DNA from: Blautia sp.
Lineage (GTDB): Bacteria > Bacillota > Clostridia > Lachnospirales > Lachnospiraceae
Assembly (NCBI GenBank): GCA_017463155.1
Contig: JAFTPT010000022.1
Coordinates: forward strand, 1-32,028
Direction of reading: 5' to 3'
Length of the DNA: 32,028 nt
Numbering within the stretch: position 1 is the stretch's first letter; each line of letters begins with the position of its first letter. Made by a program: the position numbers and the translations under genes. The notes under the pieces were generated by a model, which was not told the DNA's origin, did not search any database, and worked only from the letters and a program-made list of their open reading frames with translations. Of this stretch, positions 16,515 to 26,842 are shown one piece after another.

Positions 16515-17300
16515 ATGGCAAATCTGGTGTATTCAAATGATGGAAAACTGTATCATATCCAGGTCGCGCCCGGCGAGGTGGGCCGGTATGTGATCCTGCC
16601 CGGCGATCCCAAGCGGTGCGCCTCGATCGCCAAATATTTTGACGATCCGGTGCTGATCGCGGACAGCCGGGAGTATGTGACCTATACAGGGTACCTGGAC
16701 GGCGAGAAGGTCAGCGTGACCTCCACCGGCATCGGCGGCCCGTCGGCCTCGATCGCCATGGAGGAGCTGGTACAGGCCGGCGCGGATACGTTTGTGCGCA
16801 TCGGCACCTGCGGCGGTATGCAGATGGACGTCGTTGGCGGTGATATCGTGGTGGCCACCGGAGCGATCCGGATGGAGGGCACCAGCAAGGAATACGCCCC
16901 GATCGAATTTCCGGCCGTCGCGAACCTGGCCGTGGTGAACGCGCTGGTGGCATCTGCGTCGGATCTCGGGACCACCTTCCACACAGGTGTGGTGGAGTGC
17001 AAGGATTCCTTCTATGGCCAGCATTCCCCGGAGACCAAGCCCGTGGGCTATGAGCTCCTGAACAAATGGGACGCCTGGCTGAAGCTCGGCTGCCTTGCTT
17101 CCGAGATGGAGTCCGCGGCCCTCTTTACCGTGGCCAGCTATCTCCGGGTGCGCTGCGGCTCGGCCTTCCTCGTGGTGGCCAACCAGGAGCGGGCCAAGGC
17201 CGGCCTTGACAATCCCCAAGCCCACGACACAGACATGGCCGTGCGGGTCGGGATTGGCGCCCTGCGGAAGCTGATCGCACAGGACAAGGCACAGAAATAA
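16515..17300 (+). CDS. udp: Uridine phosphorylase (nucleoside phosphorylase family I)
   Basis: A 261-aa enzyme that cleaves uridine with phosphate to uracil and ribose-1-phosphate. Family marks: [17 protein letters not shown] (phosphate/nucleoside loop), [26 protein letters not shown] (phosphate site), [13 protein letters not shown] (uridine-type insertion) and [13 protein letters not shown] (ribose-binding Glu). ATG at 16515 with AAGAAGGT upstream was chosen over the extended frame from 16461, because the family N-terminus begins about there. It is the last gene of the DUF362-kinase operon, before a terminator. Exact substrate preference is not proven from sequence. Confidence 0.88.
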   Translation: MANLVYSNDGKLYHIQVAPGEVGRYVILPGDPKRCASIAKYFDDPVLIADSREYVTYTGYLDGEKVSVTSTGIGGPSASIAMEELVQAGADTFVRIGTCGGMQMDVVGGDIVVATGAIRMEGTSKEYAPIEFPAVANLAVVNALVASASDLGTTFHTGVVECKDSFYGQHSPETKPVGYELLNKWDAWLKLGCLASEMESAALFTVASYLRVRCGSAFLVVANQERAKAGLDNPQAHDTDMAVRVGIGALRKLIAQDKAQK

Positions 17301-17308
17301 CAATACAG

Positions 17309-17346
17309 CCGGAGCCTCACGAAAAGGCTCCGGTTTCTTTGTTTTC
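17309..17346 (+). terminator. Rho-independent terminator after uridine phosphorylase
   Basis: CCGGAGCC (17309-17316) pairs with GGCTCCGG (17326-17333) around a 9-nt loop and is followed by TTTCTTTGTTTTC. It closes the operon that begins at the 9965 promoter. Confidence 0.9.
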
Positions 17347-17373
17347 ATAGTAACATCGAGGGAGAAAAAAGCA

Positions 17374-17940
17374 ATGAAGATTTTGAAAGAGGATGATTAC
17401 CGCGCGACCCGCTGGGACGGCGGGATTACCCGGGAGATCTATCTGTATCCGGAGACCGGGAGTTATCAGAAGAGAGAATTCCAGGTACGGATCAGCAGTG
17501 CGGTGATCGAAAAGGAAGAATCCGATTTTACGTATCTGCCGGGAGTTTCACGCTATCTGATGATGCAGAAGGGAACAGCCGTTCTTTCCATGCCAAACAG
17601 CGAGAAGCTGCTGAAGCCGGGAGAGGTCTTCTCCTTTGAAGGAGATGTCCCTATCCACTGCAGCGGAAAGGGAACAGACCTGAACCTGATGCTGAAGGAC
17701 GGTGCGGAGGGAGAGATGCGTTTCTGCATTCTGGAGCCGGGAGAGGTGCTGCTCCTCTGTTCTGAAACAAAGCACTTCATGGCGGCATACCTGATCGGGG
17801 GAGAAGCAATCGCGCTTCCCGGATCAGAGACGGTCAGAGCCGGCGAGACGGTCCTCGCGGATGTGAACGAAAAACTCGAGATCACCTGCAGGGGGACAAG
17901 CCCGGTACGGATGGCCGTAATTACGTGGAGTGTGAAGTGA
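17374..17940 (+). CDS. HutD-family (cupin-like) protein
   Basis: A 188-aa double-cupin-like protein of the HutD/Ves family. The hallmark near the N-terminus is RWDGGITREIYLYP, matching the W-(N)GG-x-TREI motif, followed by FQVRISSAVIE and DFTYLPGVSRYLMMQKG. HutD proteins are thought to modulate histidine utilisation, but no hut genes are nearby, so the role here is open. AGGGAGAA lies before the ATG. It sits just after a terminator with only ~27 nt for a promoter, so expression may depend on read-through. Confidence 0.8.
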   Translation: MKILKEDDYRATRWDGGITREIYLYPETGSYQKREFQVRISSAVIEKEESDFTYLPGVSRYLMMQKGTAVLSMPNSEKLLKPGEVFSFEGDVPIHCSGKGTDLNLMLKDGAEGEMRFCILEPGEVLLLCSETKHFMAAYLIGGEAIALPGSETVRAGETVLADVNEKLEITCRGTSPVRMAVITWSVK

Positions 17941-17995
17941 AAACCGGTAGCCGGGATATCGCTGCCGGCACATAAAAACCGGTACGTTCCGGTTA
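17941..17995. terminator. Bidirectional terminator region between convergent genes
   Basis: Two GC-rich hairpins: CCGGTAGC..GCTGCCGG (about 17944-17968), and AACCGG-TACGTT-CCGGTT (17977-17994), which on the minus strand ends in a T run (CCGGTTTTTATG). The second overlaps the stop codon of the minus-strand transporter gene. Confidence 0.65.
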
Positions 17996-18436
17996 TTGCT
18001 GTTTGTGCTTCTGTGTCAGCCGGCCGTCCCACACGACGCCTGCGGCTACCAGCAGGATCCCCAGAAGCTTGCGCGCGCTGATGTTGTGGAAGACCAGCGA
18101 GTCGAACACGATGCCGGCGGTCAGCTGTCCGGCCAGCAGAAGGATCGTGGAAGCCATGACGTTCAGGCGGTTCAGCGTCACCATGCTGATCAGGAAGGCG
18201 ACGATCCCGAAGGTCCCGCCCAGGTACAGGTACCAGGGGGCTTTTCCGAAGGAATACAGGTCCACGTGGAACCGGCTGGAAACGACCAGCAGAATAAAGG
18301 ACAGGACGGTCGCCACCACATAATTGACCAATGATCCGTTGTTGGTGCCGAGGTATTTTGTGCAGCGGTAATTGATCATCTTGGAGATGACCGCAGCACA
18401 GCCTTGAATGAAAGCCAGTGTAAGTACAAAAGCCAT
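17993..18436 (-). CDS. YdcZ (DUF606) family small multidrug/metabolite transporter subunit 1
   Basis: A 147-aa membrane protein with four or five hydrophobic helices (from MAFVLTLAFIQGCAAVISKM onward) and the DUF606 marks PWYLYLGGTFGIVAF and ILLLAGQLTAGIVFD. Members belong to the drug/metabolite transporter superfamily and often occur as paired genes, which fits assembly as a heterodimer with the next-door homologue. ATG at 18436 has AAAGGAG upstream; a longer frame to 18508 lacks a site. It is second in the minus-strand operon. Substrate unknown. Confidence 0.85.
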   Translation of the reverse strand: MAFVLTLAFIQGCAAVISKMINYRCTKYLGTNNGSLVNYVVATVLSFILLVVSSRFHVDLYSFGKAPWYLYLGGTFGIVAFLISMVTLNRLNVMASTILLLAGQLTAGIVFDSLVFHNISARKLLGILLVAAGVVWDGRLTQKHKQQ

Positions 18437-18514
18437 AACAGAGAACTCCTTTATATGAGAGATGTGGCCGGGGTCCGGAGAACGGGCGCCGGCTTCTTTG
18501 ATGCCCAAAACAGG

Positions 18515-18937
18515 TTATGCGAGGTTGATGAGGACAAGTCCGAGGAGGATCAGCAGAAAACAGGGAACCCTTTTTTTGTCAAAGGGGACCCTGGGTACGC
18601 TGAACCAGCCGAAGTGGTCGATGACGGCCGAGATCACCATCTGCCCGGCGATGCCGATGCAGGTAAATACGGAGACGCCGAGGGTGTTGATGCAGTAGCT
18701 CGATACCACCACCAGGAAGATGCCGAAAAAGCCGGCCGAATACAGGTACCAGGGCATGCCGGTGAGGTGGATCTTTTCCTTTGCGTAGAGCTTCATATAG
18801 AGGATCAGCAGCAGGCCGCCGATCAGATGGACCATCAGGCTCATCCCGAACATGCCGACATGGTTCCGCAGCATGCTGTTGAGACTGGCCATGGCGGCCT
18901 GGCAGCCGCCGGCAAATAAAGTCAGAAGTGCGTACAT
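18515..18937 (-). CDS. YdcZ (DUF606) family transporter subunit 2
   Basis: A 140-aa, four-helix membrane protein homologous to its downstream neighbour: MYALLTLFAGGCQAAMASLN, GMPWYLYSAGFFGIFLVVVSS and TCIGIAGQMVISAVID align with the equivalent blocks there. ATG at 18937 was preferred to the one at 18958 because GGGAGC lies 7 nt before it. It is the promoter-proximal gene of the pair, with a 78-nt gap to subunit 1. Its own promoter is visible at 18971-18999. Confidence 0.85.
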   Translation of the reverse strand: MYALLTLFAGGCQAAMASLNSMLRNHVGMFGMSLMVHLIGGLLLILYMKLYAKEKIHLTGMPWYLYSAGFFGIFLVVVSSYCINTLGVSVFTCIGIAGQMVISAVIDHFGWFSVPRVPFDKKRVPCFLLILLGLVLINLA

Positions 18938-18970
18938 TTCTTTTGCTCCCGTGAACATTTGATGGAGATG

Positions 18971-18999
18971 ATTGTATCACCGCAGGAACGGAAAAGCAA
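18971..18999 (-). promoter_or_regulatory. Promoter of the YdcZ pair
   Basis: Read on the minus strand: TTGCTT (complement of 18994-18999), a 17-nt spacer and TACAAT (complement of 18971-18976). It lies 33 nt before the chosen start codon, back-to-back with the promoter for the MalY-type gene. Confidence 0.7.
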
Positions 19000-19023
19000 G
19001 GCGGAACCGTTTCTATCGACACC

Positions 19024-19052
19024 TTGTGGAAACAGAGCGGAAGTGGTAAAAT
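19024..19052 (+). promoter_or_regulatory. Promoter of the MalY/PatB-type gene
   Basis: TTGTGG (19024-19029), a 17-nt spacer ending in an extended TGG, and TAAAAT (19047-19052), 42 nt before the start codon. It is divergent from the YdcZ promoter, so the 157-bp gap may carry shared control. Confidence 0.6.
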
Positions 19053-19094
19053 TTTTACAATGAATATGCAACTGAGCGGAAGGAGAAAAGCCAT

Positions 19095-20312
19095 ATGAAA
19101 TATGATTTTACGACCATCATGGACCGAAAAGGAAAGGACGCCATCGCGGTGGACAGTATCGGAGCGCCGGGCGGGATGGCACCGGAGGCGCCGGACCCCG
19201 GGTTCGACGTGATCCCCATGTGGGTGGCGGACATGAATTTTCCGACGGCGCCCAGCATACAGGAGGCGATCCGGGCCCGCATAGACCATCCTGCGTACGG
19301 GTATTTTGAACCGACGGACGAGTATTATAATTCGATCATCCGCTGGCAGAAAACGCGTCACGGCGTGACCGGCCTTCACGTGGAACACATCGGGTATGAG
19401 AACGGCGTGCTCGGCGGTGTCGTGAGCGCGCTTTCTGTCCTGTGCTCCCGGGGAGACGCGGTCCTTGTTCACACGCCGACCTACATCGGCTTTACCGGGG
19501 TGCTGCGTAACAACGGTTATCAGATCGTTCACAGTCCTCTTTTCAAAGACGGGGAGGGCACCTGGCGGATGGATTTTGCCGATATGGAGGAGAAGATCCG
19601 CGACAAGCATATCCACGCGGCGATCTTCTGTTCGCCGCACAATCCCTGCGGCCGGGTCTGGGAGAGAGAAGAACTTGAAAAGGCCTATGAGATCTTTGAG
19701 AAATACGGCGTGACGGTGATCAGCGACGAGATCTGGTCGGATATCATCCTGGACGGGAATACGCATATTCCGTCCCAGAGTGTCAGCGAATACGCCCGCA
19801 GTCACACGGTCGCCCTGTACGCCCCGTCCAAGACCTTCAATCTGGCCGGGCTGGTCGGAAGCTACCACATCATCTATGACCGGATCCTCAAGGAACGGAT
19901 CGACAAGGAGTCCTCCCTCTGCCACTACAATTCGATGAACGTGCTTTCCATGCACGCCCTGATCGGCGCCTACAAGGACGAGGGGCAGGAGTGGGTGGAC
20001 GAGCTGTGCACCGTGCTGACGGAGAACGTCCGCTATGCGGTCGGCTATATCCGGGAGCATTTTAAAGGCGTGTCCGTGGCAATGCCCGAGGGCACGTATA
20101 TGCTGTTCCTCGACTGCCGGGAGTGGTGTGAAAAGAACGGCCTGACGCTCCCGGAGCTGGAAAAAAAGGCGTGGCGCGTGGGCGTCGCATGGCAGGACGG
20201 GGCGATGTTCAACGGCGAGTACTGCGTGCGCATGAACCTGGCGCTTCCGCTGTCCCGCGTTGAGGAAGCCATGGAGAGATTGAATAAGTACGTCTTCTCT
20301 ACGATAGAATGA
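19095..20312 (+). CDS. MalY/PatB-family PLP-dependent C-S lyase or aminotransferase
   Basis: A 405-aa fold-type I PLP enzyme. Family marks: DVIPMWVADMNFP near residue 38, HPAYGYFEP, the PHNPCGRVW loop, VISDEIWSDIIL (PLP-pyridine Asp) and Schiff-base K246 in APSKTFNLAGL. MalY/PatB proteins cleave cystathionine or cysteine to thiol, pyruvate and ammonia; some are aminotransferases. Placement next to a small-molecule exporter pair hints at amino-acid or sulfur metabolism, but this is inference. GGAAGGAG precedes the ATG. Its 3' end overlaps the convergent metallo-hydrolase gene by 14 nt. Confidence 0.9.
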   Translation: MKYDFTTIMDRKGKDAIAVDSIGAPGGMAPEAPDPGFDVIPMWVADMNFPTAPSIQEAIRARIDHPAYGYFEPTDEYYNSIIRWQKTRHGVTGLHVEHIGYENGVLGGVVSALSVLCSRGDAVLVHTPTYIGFTGVLRNNGYQIVHSPLFKDGEGTWRMDFADMEEKIRDKHIHAAIFCSPHNPCGRVWEREELEKAYEIFEKYGVTVISDEIWSDIILDGNTHIPSQSVSEYARSHTVALYAPSKTFNLAGLVGSYHIIYDRILKERIDKESSLCHYNSMNVLSMHALIGAYKDEGQEWVDELCTVLTENVRYAVGYIREHFKGVSVAMPEGTYMLFLDCREWCEKNGLTLPELEKKAWRVGVAWQDGAMFNGEYCVRMNLALPLSRVEEAMERLNKYVFSTIE

Positions 20313-21288
20313 TCTGGTTCGGGGTCGTGTAGTAGGAGTAGATCTGACACCCGAGCTCCTGCATCAGCTGCACCTTGGGTCTGGCGGAGCGTTCCGTATC
20401 GCTCTGCATCAGCCAGCCGGGTGCGTCGAAAAAGGCGCCCTTCGGGGCGATGAGGCGGTAGACCTCCGCATCAGGCCCGCCAAAACCGTGGTGGCCCATC
20501 TGCACATAGTCGGAGGCAAGCTTCGTCCCGTACGTGCCTGAAAGGAAGGAGGTCATGCTTTTGCCCATATCCGCGAGGAAAAGCATGCTGGTTTCCTTTC
20601 CGCAGAGGCGGAAGACCAGGCTTCCGTCGTTCATCAGATCGTCGGAGGCTTCAAAGACGACGTTGTCGTAGGCGCTCAGGACTTCCATTTTGAGACCCAT
20701 CACGTCCAGGACATCGCCGGTGTGGACATATTCAAGGTTCGGGATGTCCATGGACAAAAACCGTTCGTAGCAGTCGTAGGAATCCCAGGAGGCCTTTGCC
20801 TTCATGATTTCCGCATCCGGATGCTCCGGAAGGTAGATGTGATGGATGGAGATCGTGTCTTTCATCTCGTCATAGATATCCATGAACGCGGTGATGTGGT
20901 CGGAGTGCGGGTGCGTGAGGATCCAGGCCTCCACCCGGTTTCCGTACTGCGCGATGATTTTTTTGAGCCGCGCTGCCTCGTAGGGGCAGCCGCCGTCGAT
21001 GATCACGAGGCCGTTTTCCGTCGTGACCGTGTAGCACATTTCCTGGGATTCGGTGATATCGCCGAACTGCGTGACCTTCCAGGCGCTTTCCCGGTACGGG
21101 TCAAGGTCCGGGATCAGATCCTGGCGGACGTTCCAGGACGCTGCCATTTCGCTTTGCCGCTCCAGCGTCTCGACAGCGCCGGACAGTAAGTTGATCTTTT
21201 GATTGACCTTGTAGATCCCGGCCGCAGCGCAGAGACACGCCAGCAGGAACAGGACGGCTGCCAGGATAAAACCTGTATATTTTCGCAT
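20299..21288 (-). CDS. Membrane-anchored metallo-beta-lactamase-fold hydrolase
   Basis: 329 aa. Residues 5-27 form one hydrophobic signal-anchor, placing the catalytic part outside the cell. The metal-binding motif is H126-x-H128-x-D130-H131 (LTHPHSDHI), preceded by GLVIIDGG and followed later by FLADMGKS and QMGHHGFGGP. The layout resembles ComEC-type extracellular MBL domains without the channel part. ATG at 21288 has AGAAGGAG upstream; the frame to 21315 would overlap that site. Substrate unknown. Transcribed divergently from the nucleoside operon. Confidence 0.85.
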   Translation of the reverse strand: MRKYTGFILAAVLFLLACLCAAAGIYKVNQKINLLSGAVETLERQSEMAASWNVRQDLIPDLDPYRESAWKVTQFGDITESQEMCYTVTTENGLVIIDGGCPYEAARLKKIIAQYGNRVEAWILTHPHSDHITAFMDIYDEMKDTISIHHIYLPEHPDAEIMKAKASWDSYDCYERFLSMDIPNLEYVHTGDVLDVMGLKMEVLSAYDNVVFEASDDLMNDGSLVFRLCGKETSMLFLADMGKSMTSFLSGTYGTKLASDYVQMGHHGFGGPDAEVYRLIAPKGAFFDAPGWLMQSDTERSARPKVQLMQELGCQIYSYYTTPNQIILS

Positions 21289-21320
21289 TTTTGCATCTCC
21301 TTCTGAATGATTCATCTTTG

Positions 21321-21349
21321 ATTATAGCATGAATGAAAATAAATGGATA
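21321..21349 (-). promoter_or_regulatory. Promoter of the metallo-hydrolase gene
   Basis: Minus-strand reading gives an extended -10, TGCTATAAT (hexamer = complement of 21321-21326), with a weak TATCCA 17 nt further upstream (complement of 21344-21349). Confidence 0.65.
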
Positions 21350-21409
21350 TCATAAAAAGCATGGCCTGGAATGAGAAAAAATTAAAATCACGATTTCATA
21401 AAAAAGGCA

Positions 21410-21438
21410 TGGATATTTTGCCGAATCTATTGTACAAT
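21410..21438 (+). promoter_or_regulatory. Promoter of the nucleoside import operon
   Basis: TGGATA (21410-21415), a 17-nt spacer and TACAAT (21433-21438), 75 nt before the ADP-ribosylglycohydrolase start. The surrounding ~150 bp is A+T-rich. No riboswitch fold or clear operator was recognised. Confidence 0.55.
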
Positions 21439-21513
21439 ATGATTTGTAAACAAAGACTGTTCTGAATAGTTATCGGCAAATCGTGATAAATACGGGAAAA
21501 GGGGGAATGCGCC

Positions 21514-22908
21514 ATGAAAGCCTGGGAGATGGCCCGCAAGGTGTTTGCCGAGGCCAGACCGGTGATCCGCACGGAGGAAGAACAGACCTGGACAGACCTG
21601 GTCGACACGGCCGGTTTTTATGACAGCAACCTGTCCCTGGACTGGGGGAGCAATGTTCCCGGCAGTGGCGCACCCGAGAAGATCATGGTGGCGGCCGTGC
21701 AGGCGCTTGAAAACCGTGGCTACAAGGTGAGCGACCGTGGCTACGAGCTCCTGAACGAAGGCCTTGCGGCCTTTGATAAAAAAGACTTCGTCCGGCTGCA
21801 GCAGGTATCGGCACTTCTTCGCCGGGAGCTTGCGAACGCGGAGGTCGATCCTCTTTCGGACTACTGGAATTATCACTATTACACCAGTTTCCTTGAGTAT
21901 GCCATGTCGGTCCGGTTCCCCGAGGCCGTGCCGGTGGATGTGCATTCCGCACGTTTTGCGGACCAGATCCGCGCGGGCTGGCTCAGCCAGCTGATCGGCG
22001 GCGCCATGGGGACCATGGTGGAGGGCTACACGTCCAAAAACCTCTTCGAGGTCTTTGGCGAGACCCGGGATTATCTCCGGGAGCCCAACACCTACAATGA
22101 TGACAATACCTTTGAACTGGCTTTCCTGGACGCCTTTTCACAGAAGGGCTACCGCGTGACTTCCGAGGACATCGCGCTGGCCTGGGTCGGCTTTATTCCC
22201 GCCGGCTGGTCGGCGGAGGAGATGGCGATCCGCAACATCCGAAACGGCATCTTTCCGCCGGAGAGCGGTACGTACCGGAATCCCTTTAACGAGTGGATCG
22301 GCGCGCAGATGCGGGGCGGGATCTGCGGCATGTGCGCACCGGGCAATCCCTACCGGGCGGCAGAGCTTGCCTGGAAGGACGGCGAGGTCTCCCATGCCAA
22401 CAACGGCATCCTGGGCGAGGTTTTCAACGCTGTCATGACGTCGCTTGCCTTTGTCGAAAAGGATATGCAGAAGATCCTGCGGACGGCCATCGAACTGATG
22501 CCCAAGGACAGCGAGTACAGGACGGTCGTCGATTTTGCCTGGAACTGCTGCGAGACCTATGAGGACTGGCGCCACGCCCTGGCGGACTGTGAAAAGCAGT
22601 TTGAGCGTTACAACTGGATCCACGCGTATCCGAACGTCTGCAACGAGATCATCGCTCTGTACTACGGGAACGGCGACTTTGAAAAGACGCTTTACATCAT
22701 CACCATGTGCGGCGTGGACGTGGACTGCAACGCAGGCATGATCATGCCGGTGGTCGCCATCCGGGAGGGCACACCCGCCATCCCCGAACGGCTGCAGCAT
22801 CCGGCCTTTACCAAACTGGACACCTACATGCGCGGGCGCTACCGCGAGATCTCCATGGACGAGCTCGTGGACCTGACGGTGACCAGCGTGCGGAAATACA
22901 ATCCGTAA
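21514..22908 (+). CDS. ADP-ribosylglycohydrolase family protein
   Basis: A 464-aa protein with a DraG-type core in its C-terminal two thirds. LIGGAMGTMVEG (near 165) is the glycine/acidic entry motif, D196-D197 in NTYNDDNTFELAF and D402/D404 in VDVDCNAGMI are metal ligands. Family members cleave ADP-ribose or related N-glycosidic bonds using paired Mg ions. The first ~150 residues are an extra helical region not found in minimal DraG proteins. It heads an operon with a nucleoside transporter and a nucleoside hydrolase, suggesting it cleaves imported or extracellular-derived ribosides rather than modified proteins; this is inference. GGGGG lies 8 nt before the ATG. Confidence 0.85.
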   Translation: MKAWEMARKVFAEARPVIRTEEEQTWTDLVDTAGFYDSNLSLDWGSNVPGSGAPEKIMVAAVQALENRGYKVSDRGYELLNEGLAAFDKKDFVRLQQVSALLRRELANAEVDPLSDYWNYHYYTSFLEYAMSVRFPEAVPVDVHSARFADQIRAGWLSQLIGGAMGTMVEGYTSKNLFEVFGETRDYLREPNTYNDDNTFELAFLDAFSQKGYRVTSEDIALAWVGFIPAGWSAEEMAIRNIRNGIFPPESGTYRNPFNEWIGAQMRGGICGMCAPGNPYRAAELAWKDGEVSHANNGILGEVFNAVMTSLAFVEKDMQKILRTAIELMPKDSEYRTVVDFAWNCCETYEDWRHALADCEKQFERYNWIHAYPNVCNEIIALYYGNGDFEKTLYIITMCGVDVDCNAGMIMPVVAIREGTPAIPERLQHPAFTKLDTYMRGRYREISMDELVDLTVTSVRKYNP

Positions 22909-22965
22909 TACAAGAATCAGTGACCAAAGCTTCAAAAGTTTTTTAATAAAAAGGAGGAAAACAAT

Positions 22966-24087
22966 ATGAAGAAAAAGGTGTTAGCGATCGCATTGTCAGC
23001 AGCAATGGCGCTGTCTCTGGGAGTGGTTTCCCTTCCGGTCATGGCCGAGGACGGACCCTACAAAGCAGCACTGCTCCTGAACGGAACCCTGGGCGACAAG
23101 TCCTTCTTTGACTCTGCAAACGCAGGCCTGACCGCTCTGAAGGAAGAACTGGGCGAGGACGTGTTCGATTTCAAGGTAGAGCAGATGGGCGCTACCTCCG
23201 CAGACGAGGCCAAGTGGGAGCCGACTCTGTATGACTACTGCGATGACGGCTCCTATGACGTTATCATTGTCGGTACCTGGCAGATGCTGGATGCCCTGAC
23301 CAAGGCTTCCCAGGATTATCCGGATCAGAAGTTCATCTACTTTGATGAAGCTTTCGATTACAGCGCCGGCGGCGAGAACGTATACAACGTCATGTACAAA
23401 CAGAACGAGGTTTCCTACCTGGTAGGTGCCGCGGCTGCCATGATGACCACCTGCGCAGACCTCGAGAAGGTCAACCCGGATGATCATGTCATCGGCTTCC
23501 TCGGCGGTATGGAAAACTCCGTCATCAAGGACTTCCTGACCGGCTACATTTCCGGTGCACAGGCTGTTGATCCCGAGATCCAGATCGCTCTGGCCTATGT
23601 CGGAAACTTCTATGATTCCGCAGCCGGCAAGGATCTTGCCCTGACCCAGTACAACAACGGCGCAGACGTAGGCTACAACGTAGCCGGTTCCGCAGGTCTT
23701 GGCCAGATCGAGGCTGCAGGCGATGCCGACAAGTACGCGTTCGGTGTTGACTCCGACCAGGCTGCCCTGCTTCCGGACTATGCTGCAAACATCCCGACCT
23801 CCGCTCTGAAGAACGTAGGCAACTCCCTGATCCGTGCCATCAAGCTTGACATGGAAGGCGGCCTTGGCTATGGCGCTCTGGAGTATCTGGGACTTGCAGA
23901 AGAAGGCGTTGAGCTTGTTGAGGATGCTCACTATGAAGAGATGCTTCCGCAGGAGATCCGCGACAAGGTCGAAGAGCTGAAGCAGCAGATCATCTCCGGC
24001 GAAGTCGTCGTTCCGACATTCCTTGGCGAGAACGCGATCTCCCAGGAAGATCTTGACGCTATGCTGGATGCGACCAAGGTCCAGTAA
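22966..24087 (+). CDS. BMP-family (BmpA/Med-like) nucleoside-binding protein
   Basis: A 373-aa extracytoplasmic binding protein with a signal peptide 1-27 (KKK, hydrophobic core, VMA before EDG). The mature part shows GTLGDKSFFDSANAGL, DVIIVGTWQMLDAL, VSYLVGAAAAMMT, VIGFLGGMENSVIKDFLTGY, YAFGVDSDQAALLP and TSALKNVGNSLI, all BMP features. Unlike typical Gram-positive family members it has no lipobox cysteine. AAGGAGG precedes the ATG. It lies 57 nt after the glycohydrolase and is separated from the ATPase gene by a strong terminator hairpin, consistent with high expression of the binding protein relative to the transporter core. Confidence 0.92.
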   Translation: MKKKVLAIALSAAMALSLGVVSLPVMAEDGPYKAALLLNGTLGDKSFFDSANAGLTALKEELGEDVFDFKVEQMGATSADEAKWEPTLYDYCDDGSYDVIIVGTWQMLDALTKASQDYPDQKFIYFDEAFDYSAGGENVYNVMYKQNEVSYLVGAAAAMMTTCADLEKVNPDDHVIGFLGGMENSVIKDFLTGYISGAQAVDPEIQIALAYVGNFYDSAAGKDLALTQYNNGADVGYNVAGSAGLGQIEAAGDADKYAFGVDSDQAALLPDYAANIPTSALKNVGNSLIRAIKLDMEGGLGYGALEYLGLAEEGVELVEDAHYEEMLPQEIRDKVEELKQQIISGEVVVPTFLGENAISQEDLDAMLDATKVQ

Positions 24088-24160
24088 GCCGGTAAGAACC
24101 GAAAAACACAGTGCCCGTAGCCGGCACGGATGAACACGCTGGTAAAAAGGAACTGTCTGA

Positions 24161-24202
24161 GGAGGGACTGCTGCACCAGGCAGCAGTCCCTCCCTGTTTT
24201 TT
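24161..24202 (+). terminator. Intra-operon terminator after the binding protein gene
   Basis: A perfect 14-bp stem (24161-24174 with 24180-24193, GGAGGGACTGCTGC type) around a 5-nt loop, then CTGTTTTTT. It lies between binding protein and ATPase genes and probably lets only part of the transcripts continue. Confidence 0.9.
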
Positions 24203-24230
24203 AAGAGAAAAAGGAAAGGGGTGAGCAGAA

Positions 24231-25776
<1,546 letters not shown>

Positions 25777-25784
<8 letters not shown>

Positions 25785-26841
25785 TGCAAAGAAATTTGAT
25801 ATGCTGCGGACCGTCCTGTCCGTCGCCATCGCGCTCCTGATCTCCTTTGTGATCATCTTCTTCGTGAGCGCACAGCCCCTCGAGGCCATCAAGTACCTGC
25901 TGATCGGCCCCTTCTCCAACAAGCGCAGCATGGGCAACGTGGTGGAATCCATGATCCCGCTGATCTTTACCGGTACCGGCGTATGTATCATGTTCTCCGC
26001 GAACCAGATCAACCTGGCCGGTGAAGGCGCCTTCCACATGGGCGGCCTGATCGCCACCTGCGTGGCCATCAACATGTCGATCCCGGGGATCTCCCCGATC
26101 GTGGCTCTTTTTGCGGCAGGCGTCGTCGGTGCTCTGTTCACCGCCATCCCCGCCGTCATGAAGATCACCACCACCGCCAACGAGATGGTCTCATCCCTGA
26201 TGATCAACTATCTGGCGCTGTACTTCGGCAACTATATCCTGAACAACGTGATCGGCGATCCCGCGGCCAGCACGGCCTCCTATCCGCTGACCGCAGAGTC
26301 ACAGCTTCCGGTCCTGGTGGACGGGACCCGTATCCATCTGGGCTTTATCATCGCCATCGCGGTCGCCATCCTGGGCTATGTATTCCTGTACAAGACCAAG
26401 CTTGGCTATGAGCTTCGCATCACCGGTGAGAACGAATCCTTTGCCCGGTATTCCGGCATCAGCATCGTCAAGGTCATCGTGATCTCCCAGCTGCTGGGCG
26501 GCTTTGTGGCAGGCCTTGGCGGCGGCGTCGAGATGCTGAGCCCGATCTACTCCCGGTTCACCTGGGCATCGCTCCTGGGCTATGGCTGGGACGCCATCAT
26601 CATCTGTACCCTGTCCAAGAAGAATCCGCTGTACACACCGTTTGCGGCCCTCTTTCTGGCGTATCTGCGTACCGGCGCCTCCATCATGGCGCGCCGTACC
26701 GACGTCACACTGGAGATCGTGCAGATCACCCAGGGTATCATCATCCTGCTGGTCGTAGCCGAGCAGTTCCTGAGCGGCTACAGACACAAGCTGATCGCAA
26801 GAGAAGCAAAAGCAGAACTGAAAGAGGAAGGGGTGAAGTAA
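25777..26841 (+). CDS. Nucleoside ABC transporter permease 1 (BPD_transp_2 family)
   Basis: A 354-aa integral membrane protein with about 8-10 hydrophobic helices. Family features: GTGVCIMFSANQINLAGEGAFHMGG, TANEMVSSLMINYLALY and the cytoplasmic loop GYELRITGENESFARYSGI that contacts the ATPase. ATG at 25777 has GGAGGG 8 nt upstream and overlaps the ATPase stop; a longer frame from 25678 lies inside the ATPase gene without a good site. It is the larger of the two permeases, which should form a heterodimer. Confidence 0.92.
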
Positions 26842-26842
26842 T

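Noticed and set aside
18404-20060. Long open frames opposite the YdcZ genes (+) and opposite the MalY gene (-)
   Set aside because: Both lie antisense to well-supported genes with ribosome binding sites and promoters, and show no family motif.
21439-21513. A purine-type riboswitch before the nucleoside operon
   Set aside because: The leader is too short and lacks the conserved aptamer core.
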